Assembly (NCBI GenBank): GCA_003132445.1
Contig: PKXU01000198.1
Span: 28,055 to 92,054, forward strand
Length of the DNA stretch: 64,000 nucleotides
Direction of reading: 5' to 3'
DNA from: Acidobacteriaceae bacterium
GTDB lineage: Bacteria; Acidobacteriota; Terriglobia; Terriglobales; Acidobacteriaceae
How positions within the stretch are numbered: position 1 is the stretch's first letter; each line of letters opens with the position of its first letter. Made by a program: the position numbers and the translations under genes. The notes under the pieces are model-generated. The model was given only the letters and a program-made list of their open reading frames with translations, was not told where the DNA came from and ran no database searches. Below are positions 7,880 to 13,782 of the stretch, in pieces.

Positions 7880-8914
7880 ATGCGAAGAATCATCGTAGCC
7901 GTGTGTGCGTTACTCGTCGTTGTGGCGGGTGCTTGGGTCGCGGGTGCGTGGGCTCAACAAACTGTTCATCGGATCGCCCAAACAACAACGGCGCAGGAAA
8001 CAGCGGACATTTCCCAAACGCCGCGCCAAGCCTTAATCGAGATGTTTTTCAGCAAGACGCCGGGAGATTTCGTAAAGCATCTGCCCATGGCAACGCGTAC
8101 AGCACTGGAAAAGTCGGGGAACCTCGCCGCGCTTCAGGGATATTCATTGCTGGTGAGCCAACTTCAAACACAGACAAATTCATTGCAGACATTCGAGACT
8201 GGCCCGGTACTGTTCGTGACGGAAAATCAAAAAACGGGGCAGAAAGTTGAAGTCACGGTCGCGAGTGAGGCGATGCGCGGCGATCGGGATGACATTGAGC
8301 TGTCCGTCCGCGTTACCAAGAATAGTGGCGAAGCGCAACAGACGCCGTTCATGCCGCAGATGACTTTCTCGATGAAGCAGGAATCGCAGTTGTGGACGTT
8401 GAATGAGATTTCCGTAACCGTGCACGTGCCTTTGGCGGACCCAGACTTCCTCAAAGCGATCACGGAAAAAATGAAACCCACGACAACCAGCGGATCTTTT
8501 GCGAGGCCCAGCGGGACGCCGGGACAGGCGCCGGGTCAGACTGCCGGCAGCGACACATTGGTGCTGGGCGCCATGCGAACAATTCTTACCGCTGAGGTCA
8601 CTTACTTCAGCACTTATCCCACTGTTGGATTCACCTGCACGCTTTCCAATCTGGATGGATTTGGCGGCGGGCAGCCGAATGAGCATCAGGCGATGCTGAT
8701 CAACAGCGGGCTGGCCAGCGGGAAGCGGTACGGATTCGTGTTCACGCTTTCAGGATGCGGTGGACCGCCCGCTACCAGTTTTCATCTTACAGCCGTGCCG
8801 AACGAAACTACGATTGGCAGAAAAGTGTTTTGTGCGGATCAGTCGGCGGTGATTCGGTCTTCCGACGACGGCAAAGCGGCCACGTGCATGGCCAGCGGGA
8901 CGCCCGTGCAATAA
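7880..8914 (+). CDS. Exported protein with type IV pilin-like C-terminal domain
   Basis: 344-aa product from ATG-7880, chosen because CCGGAGATCGAT precedes it. An in-frame GTG at 7835 has no such site. Residues 5-25 form a signal/anchor helix (VCALLVVVAGAWVAGAWA). A central part (about 30-215) has no recognised fold. The last ~115 residues (LGAMRTILTAEVTYFSTYPTVGFTCTL, then two Cys pairs and FCADQSAVIR) match the C-terminal domain attached to type IV pilin-like proteins in Acidobacteria, but the pilin N-terminal helix (FTLIE, IPNLLR) is missing. The gene at 11487 carries the same tail with the helix. So the pilin-like domain may be used as a periplasmic module rather than as a pilus subunit. 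Function unknown. Confidence 0.65.
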   Translation: MRRIIVAVCALLVVVAGAWVAGAWAQQTVHRIAQTTTAQETADISQTPRQALIEMFFSKTPGDFVKHLPMATRTALEKSGNLAALQGYSLLVSQLQTQTNSLQTFETGPVLFVTENQKTGQKVEVTVASEAMRGDRDDIELSVRVTKNSGEAQQTPFMPQMTFSMKQESQLWTLNEISVTVHVPLADPDFLKAITEKMKPTTTSGSFARPSGTPGQAPGQTAGSDTLVLGAMRTILTAEVTYFSTYPTVGFTCTLSNLDGFGGGQPNEHQAMLINSGLASGKRYGFVFTLSGCGGPPATSFHLTAVPNETTIGRKVFCADQSAVIRSSDDGKAATCMASGTPVQ

Positions 8915-8964
8915 CAGATGTGCGAACTCGCCTCGTGAGGATGTGCTTCACCGCGTAGCGACGT

Positions 8965-10002
8965 TTACTTCTGCTCGGTTTTCTTTTTGCGGATGGCGGC
9001 TCGAAGTTCGTCGACGATTTCCTGCGAAGCCTTGATAGCTGCGGCGTGCTGATTCACATTGAAAGAGATTGCGCCCACGCGGGCATGGCCGCCGCCGCCG
9101 TAGCGCTCGCAGATGCGCGCCAGGTTCACTTCGGGCTCTTGCGGAGCCCAGGGATTTGATCCTACTGAAACCTTTACTCGAAAACTGCTTTTGCTGAGAC
9201 CCACGCTGTAAACCGACTCCGGATGCAGGTAGTAGGGAACAAATTTGTTGTAACCCTCGAGATTGTGGTCGCTGACGTCGAAAAAAATTGTGCCGTCCTT
9301 GCATTCTGTGCGCTGCTCGAGAATTCCCATGGAAAGTTCGTGGCGTTTGAGCAGCGGCGGAAGCAATGGGGCAACGAACGGCTCTTCAAGAATCTCGCCT
9401 AACGATTTTGTGGCCAGCAGCGGAATGAGATGGGGAACGAAGTCGTGGTCGGGCGCTGATTCGATGACCATTGTGAGTTTCATGGCTGGCGCTTTCATTT
9501 CAACGGCAGTCTTGGCATCGGGATAGAGAGCGCCGTCAATGATGTCGGTCCAGTGGACGAGATCGGCCACGGGCGAAGGGTCGAAGCCGAAGCGCTGTTG
9601 CGCGATCATGGCAATAAAACTGGTGCAGGATTTGAAATCGGGATCGTAGAATTTCCGATTACTCGAATCCTGCTCGAAGTGTTCGGCGTCGGAGGGTGAC
9701 AGAAAAGCGCTCTCGTGATGATCGAACCACCAGGTAATTTTTGGCGAGCTCGAGTATTTGAAATCGACGATGACGTTCTCTTCGCCGTCAAATTGATTTT
9801 CGTCGAACAGCGCCCCGGCGCGGTGGACCAAGCCGGTAAAGACAAAATCGGCGTCGCCGCGAATGCGCTCGCGATAGAAGCGGGAAAACAACGCGGCGGA
9901 GGAAGCTCCGTCAAAGCATTTGTCGTGATAGAACACCCGTACTCGCAAAGAATGCCCCAATCGCTTGAAGATTCCCGCTGGCAAAAACCACACTTCACGC
10001 AT
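8965..10002 (-). CDS. DHH-family phosphoesterase
   Basis: Cytoplasmic phosphoesterase of the DHH/DHHA1 superfamily (relatives cleave oligoribonucleotides, cyclic dinucleotides or pAp). Seen in the translation: an N-terminal FYHDKCFDGASSAALF motif, IVDFKYS, the WWFDHHES signature that names the family, and near the C-terminus GGGGHARVGAISF, typical of DHHA1 domains. Metal-binding Asp/His residues appear intact. The ATG at 10002 adds 18 residues not expected from the family. A TTG at 9948, preceded by TTGGGG, would start the protein just before RVRVFYHD and may be the true start. No partner gene suggests the substrate. Confidence 0.82.
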   Translation of the reverse strand: MREVWFLPAGIFKRLGHSLRVRVFYHDKCFDGASSAALFSRFYRERIRGDADFVFTGLVHRAGALFDENQFDGEENVIVDFKYSSSPKITWWFDHHESAFLSPSDAEHFEQDSSNRKFYDPDFKSCTSFIAMIAQQRFGFDPSPVADLVHWTDIIDGALYPDAKTAVEMKAPAMKLTMVIESAPDHDFVPHLIPLLATKSLGEILEEPFVAPLLPPLLKRHELSMGILEQRTECKDGTIFFDVSDHNLEGYNKFVPYYLHPESVYSVGLSKSSFRVKVSVGSNPWAPQEPEVNLARICERYGGGGHARVGAISFNVNQHAAAIKASQEIVDELRAAIRKKKTEQK

Positions 10003-10111
10003 GGGATTGCGCCGCGGGTAAAAGCTAATAGGATTGACAGCTTACAGGAAGAAAGTCAAGCGCGGGAGTTTGCGCAGTGGCTGAATTTGAATGTTCGGCC
10101 GATAGTTCGGT

Positions 10112-10170
10112 GTCGTCCAGAGCGCAGCCATTTTTCAGGCGGAACGAAGTGCTGTCGAGCTGCGCTCGAC
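10112..10170. repeat. Partial copy of the intergenic palindromic element plus a 7-bp hairpin
   Basis: Bases 10112-10148 (GTCGTCC...CAGCCATTTTTCAGGCGGAACGAA) resemble the left arm of copies A and B. They are followed by a perfect hairpin GTCGAGC-tgc-GCTCGAC at 10154-10170. It lies downstream of the leftward DUF4870 gene. No U-run follows, so I do not call it an intrinsic terminator. Confidence 0.5.
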
Positions 10171-10235
10171 GGACAGCCGAGGGCGGCTCTCCCCACATGG
10201 TACCGTCACGAACTGCGCCAGCATGGCCGATTGAG

Positions 10236-10682
10236 CTATATTGCGTTGGCTTGCTTTTCCGCGAGATCGCCAATCACGGGAAGCTTATACATCTGTCCCT
10301 GATTGGCCTTGATGAGCACAATGATCCACAGGATCAAGCCTCCAAGGCTTACCAAGAGATGTAGAGGCAGAGTGATTAAAGCCAGGAAAGGCACGAGGGT
10401 AAAGATCGAAAGCGCCATGTGCAGAACAAAGAGAGTTCCGGCGAAAAACAGGCATTGCCACGAGTGGAATCGGATAAAACGATTCCGATTGTAAGGTTCC
10501 ATCACCAGGAAAATGATCGCCGGGATGATGGTGATGTAAGCCAGCATGCCAGCGACGTTGTCGGTCATTCCGCCGACGCTGGCTGTGGTGGGAGCAGGGA
10601 CGGTTGCAACTCTACCTGCACATACGGAACAAGTAGTGGTGCCGTCCGCGATTTGTGCGCCGCACATATTGCAAAAAGCCAT
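10236..10682 (-). CDS. Zinc-ribbon DUF4870 membrane protein (1)
   Basis: 148-aa protein. The start is ATG-10682, fixed by GGAGG seven bases upstream; the longer frame is spurious. The N-terminus is a zinc ribbon (MAFCNMCGAQI...CSVC, two CxxC knuckles). A linker rich in Thr/Ala/Pro follows, then DUF4870: hydrophobic helices at about 48-65, 80-105 and 112-130 with the conserved NRFIRFHSWQC between the first two. Such proteins are integral membrane proteins of unknown function. It is a paralogue of the next gene to the right (10820-11299): the same NRF-RFHS-QCL motif, and both end in a PLIGE/PVIGD-like tail. It is the distal gene of the leftward half of a divergent zinc-ribbon cluster. Confidence 0.85.
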   Translation of the reverse strand: MAFCNMCGAQIADGTTTCSVCAGRVATVPAPTTASVGGMTDNVAGMLAYITIIPAIIFLVMEPYNRNRFIRFHSWQCLFFAGTLFVLHMALSIFTLVPFLALITLPLHLLVSLGGLILWIIVLIKANQGQMYKLPVIGDLAEKQANAI

Positions 10683-10819
10683 AGCGGTGTCCTCCCGATG
10701 TCGTCTTGAAATTGAAGGAATGCGGCCATGCAGCCTGCACGCGACCGCCGACAAATGACGCTGCGGCAAGGTATCAAAAAGTCTACGGCAAAGCAATCAA
10801 CAATTTCGCAGCGAAAGAA

Positions 10820-11299
10820 TCAGGGCTGGCCTGCGGTGCGGGCGGCAAACTCGCCAATCAGCGGGGCTTTAAAAAATTCACCCTGCAGAGCCTTGACCAC
10901 CAGCACCAGCCATATCACAACTGCGCCAAGCGCGATTACTGTAGAAACCAACACCTCGAGAAGAGGTCCCAGTACCGGAATGATGAAGAGGACAATCGCG
11001 GCGAGTTTCAGCGCGATCGCGATTAAAATTCCCGCGGCCCAAAGTAAGAGGCACTGAAAAGAGTGGAAACGCACAAAACGATTGCCCTTATATGGGTCGA
11101 GAACGAGGAAGACAGTTGCGGGCAGGAATGTGAAGTAAGCGAGCGCTCCTGCGATGGGTTCGGAAAGAAATCCGACCTTGCCCTGCGCGCGTGTTTCGGT
11201 TTGCATGGGGTGGCCGCAACCGGGACAGAACGTAGCCGTGTCCGGCATTTGGGCCCCGCAGCGCGGGCACGCGGTCAGACTCACATTCTCTTCATCCAT
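10820..11299 (-). CDS. Zinc-ribbon DUF4870 membrane protein (2)
   Basis: About 159 aa from ATG-11299; ATG-11311 is equally possible, and neither has a clear RBS. Zinc ribbon CPRCGAQMP...CPGCG at the N-terminus, then DUF4870: GALAYFTFLPATVFLVL, the motif GNRFVRFHSFQCLL, and two further helices ending in WLVLVVKALQGEFFKAPLIGEFA. It is a paralogue of the gene at 10236-10682 and probably co-transcribed with it, after local duplication. It faces the rightward genes starting at 11487 across a 187-bp shared upstream region. Confidence 0.85.
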   Translation of the reverse strand: MDEENVSLTACPRCGAQMPDTATFCPGCGHPMQTETRAQGKVGFLSEPIAGALAYFTFLPATVFLVLDPYKGNRFVRFHSFQCLLLWAAGILIAIALKLAAIVLFIIPVLGPLLEVLVSTVIALGAVVIWLVLVVKALQGEFFKAPLIGEFAARTAGQP

Positions 11300-11486
11300 T
11301 GTCGCGACCATATCAAAATGGCAGAGTAGCGGGCAAATCGGCCTTTCATTCCCAGGCAAATCAGTCCCAGCCAAACTCAAGCCTATCCGGAATCAAGCTA
11401 GCGCATTGACGGCGCGGCGCGCGGATAGTATGTTTCGTGCAATTTCGGTGCGAAGCTGGCCGGCATTTCGCGCGCTCGGAGGATGC

Positions 11487-12212
11487 ATGGCATCGTTCTG
11501 TGCAGGTTGTGGGAACAGCATGACCCCGGAGGATCAATTCTGCCGGGTCTGCGGACGCCAGCCCTCCGCAAGTTCCGTAGTAACAGCTCCACTCAGTGCA
11601 CCTACGGCCGGAAGCGAGACTAGCGGAAAGGCCATTGTCAGCCTGATTTGCGGGCTGTTGTTCTTCGTCCCGCTGCTTTTTATCGCAGCCATCGTATTTG
11701 GCCACCTTGCTTTGTCGGAGATTCATAAGAGTGCGGGACGTCTGAAAGGCAAGGGGATTGCGCTCACAGGGCTGGTGCTGGGTTATTTGTGGATCGGCAT
11801 TCCAGGTTTTCTGATCATTGCCGCGATCGTGATTCCGAACGTGCTGCGGGCCCGGATGGCGGCCAATGAGTCGTCCGCTGTAGGGTCGGTGCGGCTGTTG
11901 AATGTCGCAGAAATTAATTATGCAGCAAGCCACGCCAGTCAGGGTTACACATGCTCCCTTTCAGACCTTGCGCAGGCTAATTTAATCGCTAATGCGCTGG
12001 CGACGGGTCAAAAGGCCGGATATGTATTTCAACTCACGGATTGCTCAGCCGGAGCCGAGGGCGGACCGAATGTGAAATATCAAGTGGTGGCGTATCCGCT
12101 GCGGGTCAACCAAACGGGCTTGCGGGCGTTTTGTTCCGACGAATCTGGCGTGATCAAGGCACATTCCGGATCGGCGCGGCGGTGTGTGGAACGCGGCGTC
12201 GCCCTGCAGTGA
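11487..12212 (+). CDS. Zinc-ribbon / DUF4190 / type IV pilin-like chimera
   Basis: 241-aa protein with start ATG-11487 (CGGAGGATGC upstream); the long upstream frame is a shadow. Order of parts: zinc ribbon FCAGCG...FCRVCG (5-23); a DUF4190-like pair of helices (AIVSLICGLLFFVPLLFIAAIVFGHLAL, then GIALTGLVLGYLWI, about 50-110); then a pilin-type helix IIAAIVIPNVLRARMAANE (about 113-132) continuing into SAVGSVRLLNVAEINY and the Cys-containing acidobacterial pilin tail (FCSDESGVIK). The second half looks like a prepilin without its own leader peptide, fused behind a membrane domain. No prepilin peptidase site is seen. It sits first in the rightward half of the zinc-ribbon cluster. Function unknown. 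Confidence 0.75.
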   Translation: MASFCAGCGNSMTPEDQFCRVCGRQPSASSVVTAPLSAPTAGSETSGKAIVSLICGLLFFVPLLFIAAIVFGHLALSEIHKSAGRLKGKGIALTGLVLGYLWIGIPGFLIIAAIVIPNVLRARMAANESSAVGSVRLLNVAEINYAASHASQGYTCSLSDLAQANLIANALATGQKAGYVFQLTDCSAGAEGGPNVKYQVVAYPLRVNQTGLRAFCSDESGVIKAHSGSARRCVERGVALQ

Positions 12213-12242
12213 GCTTTCCCGATCGCTTTCAGGAGGACACGA

Positions 12243-12626
12243 ATGTTTTGTACTCATTGTGGCGCGAATAATGCGGACACTGCGGCGATGTGTGTGCAGT
12301 GCGGCAGGAACTTGCAATCGGGAGCTCCGGCTATTCCATTGCCAGCGAGCGGAGTGGTTCTGCCGCCCGGCGCGACGGTACAGAACTATCTGGTGTTCGC
12401 CATTCTGGCTACCGTTTTCTGCTGTCTTCCGGCTGGGATTCCAGCGATCATCTATGCCGCACAGGTGAACGGGAAGTTGCAGGCAGGCGATTTAGCGGGG
12501 GCGCAAATCGCGTCCAACAACGCGAAGATGTGGTGCTTGATCTCGCTGGGACTGGGACTCGGCATCATGGCGTTGTATGCACTCATGATCATGCTGGGAG
12601 TTCTGAGCAGCTTTCATCCGCACTAA
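12243..12626 (+). CDS. Zinc-ribbon CD225/dispanin family membrane protein
   Basis: 127-aa protein; start ATG-12243 with AGGAGG nine bases upstream. Zinc ribbon FCTHCGANN...CVQCG (2-20), then a CD225 domain: YLVFAILATVFCCLPAGIPA (about 49-68), a reentrant-type helix, VNGKLQAGDLAGAQIASNNAKMW in the conserved intracellular loop, and a second membrane helix. CD225 proteins include the vertebrate IFITMs; the bacterial members are mostly uncharacterised. Thirty bases separate it from the preceding gene and 25 from the next, so the three rightward genes look like one transcript. Confidence 0.87.
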   Translation: MFCTHCGANNADTAAMCVQCGRNLQSGAPAIPLPASGVVLPPGATVQNYLVFAILATVFCCLPAGIPAIIYAAQVNGKLQAGDLAGAQIASNNAKMWCLISLGLGLGIMALYALMIMLGVLSSFHPH

Positions 12627-12651
12627 ATCGGAAGAATGCAGGAGGGTCGAT

Positions 12652-13065
12652 GTGAGCAGGAATCGGTTGCTGATTGCGATGCTCGCGGCTTTTGCACTGG
12701 CGGTAGTGATGCTGCGGGTTTTCGATCCGGCGACATCCGGCATTTTTCCGCCCTGTCCGGTGCACTATTTCACAGGATGGTATTGTCCGGGATGCGGCTC
12801 GTTACGGGCGATCCACCAGTTGCTGCATGGGAACTTTGAAGCGGCATGGAGTTTCAATCCGCTGACTGTTATTTTGTTGCCATTTCTAACCTACGGCCTG
12901 GCCTCGTCTGCTCTTTTCGAGATTAGCGGACGCGGGCTGCCGCAACCATTTCTGCGGGCGAGCTGGATACGAGCTCTCTGCGCTGCCATCATTCTGTTCG
13001 GGATCGCGCGGAATCTTCCGTTGCATCCGTTTGATCTGCTGGCGCCGGGCGGGATGCACTTGTAA
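12652..13065 (+). CDS. DUF2752 family membrane protein
   Basis: 137-aa protein with GTG start at 12652 preceded by GGAGGGTCGAT. It contains the DUF2752 core: PPCPVHYFTGWYCPGCGSLRA (about 33-53), then LLHGNFEAAWSFNPL and two or three membrane helices. The paired Cys (CP...CPGCG) may bind metal or form a disulfide. The family has no known function but is often seen beside CD225 or zinc-ribbon membrane proteins. It is the last gene of the rightward half of the cluster. Confidence 0.85.
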   Translation: MSRNRLLIAMLAAFALAVVMLRVFDPATSGIFPPCPVHYFTGWYCPGCGSLRAIHQLLHGNFEAAWSFNPLTVILLPFLTYGLASSALFEISGRGLPQPFLRASWIRALCAAIILFGIARNLPLHPFDLLAPGGMHL

Positions 13066-13088
13066 GCTGCCTCACTGCGTGTGAAATC

Positions 13089-13105
13089 CTTCAGCCGGCC
13101 TGAAG
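13089..13105. repeat. Hairpin between convergent genes
   Basis: CTTCAG (13089-13094) and CTGAAG (13100-13105) form a 6-bp stem around CCGGC, between the DUF2752 gene and the convergent fur gene. It could stop transcription or be the remnant of an intergenic repeat. There is no T-run. Confidence 0.35.
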
Positions 13106-13168
13106 AGCGGGTTCGTTCAAGATCAGGATCACCCCCTCGCTCGTTTCATCGCTGTGGAATGACGCGCT

Positions 13169-13672
13169 CTATCCCACGGGGCGAGGGGTGTGGTTTTTCT
13201 TGCGGCAGTCTTCGCAGACTCCATAGATCTGAAAACTGTGCCGGGTTGCGAGGTAGTGGTATTTGTGGCCGATTTCCTGTTCGAGTTGGCTGACTTCCGG
13301 AGAAAAAAATTCGACCGAACTGCCGCACTCCGTGCACACCATATGATGGTGGCTGCGACGATTGTATTGATGTTCGTAGCGGGCGAAGCCGTCGTGAAAC
13401 GCGACTTCGCTGGCCAGACCGCACTCGGCAAGCAACTTTAGCGTGCGGTAGACGGTGGTGTAACCGATGCGCGCATCTTTTTTTTGCACCAGGCGATGAA
13501 GTTCGTCGGTGGAGAGATGATCACGGGTTTCGAGGAAAGTATGCAGAATGGCGTCCCGCTGCGCCGTCTGCTTCAGACCTACCGTCTTCAGATGGCGGTG
13601 AAGGATATCCTGAGCTTCGCGGACCATCTGGCGTGAGATGGTAGGCTGATCATCGATGCGCTTCTGCAGCAT
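13169..13672 (-). CDS. fur: Fur-family ferric uptake regulator
   Basis: 167-aa cytoplasmic metal-dependent repressor. N-terminal winged helix (about 20-95): LKQTAQRDAIL, HLSTDELHRLVQ, IGYTTVYRTLKLLAECGL. C-terminal dimerisation/metal domain: FARYEHQYNRRSHHHMVCTECG with the His-rich site and first CxxC, and a second CxxC at YGVCEDCRKK (structural zinc). It could in principle be Zur or PerR, but the overall motif order and the Fur-box-like palindrome 38 bp upstream of its start (13710-13730) favour Fur with autoregulation. It is transcribed leftward, divergent from the acylase gene. Confidence 0.88.
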   Translation of the reverse strand: MLQKRIDDQPTISRQMVREAQDILHRHLKTVGLKQTAQRDAILHTFLETRDHLSTDELHRLVQKKDARIGYTTVYRTLKLLAECGLASEVAFHDGFARYEHQYNRRSHHHMVCTECGSSVEFFSPEVSQLEQEIGHKYHYLATRHSFQIYGVCEDCRKKNHTPRPVG

Positions 13673-13709
13673 GAGGGGTGAGACAGGGTCAGGATACCAT
13701 TGGGAATCT

Positions 13710-13730
13710 TGAAAATGAAATTCATTTTCA
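13710..13730. promoter_or_regulatory. Fur-box-like palindrome between fur and the acylase gene
   Basis: TGAAAATGA-aat-TCATTTTCA is a perfect 9-3-9 inverted repeat, close to the canonical Fur box (GATAATGATAATCATTATC). It is 38 bp in front of fur and 53 bp in front of the acylase start, so one dimer pair could regulate both genes. No other copy was noticed in the window. Confidence 0.75.
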
Positions 13731-13782
13731 GCGTGACGACGAGGCCGGGCCGTACGGAAGTGGACTACAATCAGAGTTTCCC

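Noticed and set aside
11154..11486. N-terminal extension of the zinc-ribbon/pilin chimera frame
   Set aside because: It overlaps the divergent DUF4870 gene and its upstream region; the ATG at 11487 has a strong RBS and begins the zinc ribbon.
13678..13782. Upstream extension of the acylase ORF
   Set aside because: It would translate through the Fur-box palindrome; the ATG at 13783 starts a proper signal anchor.
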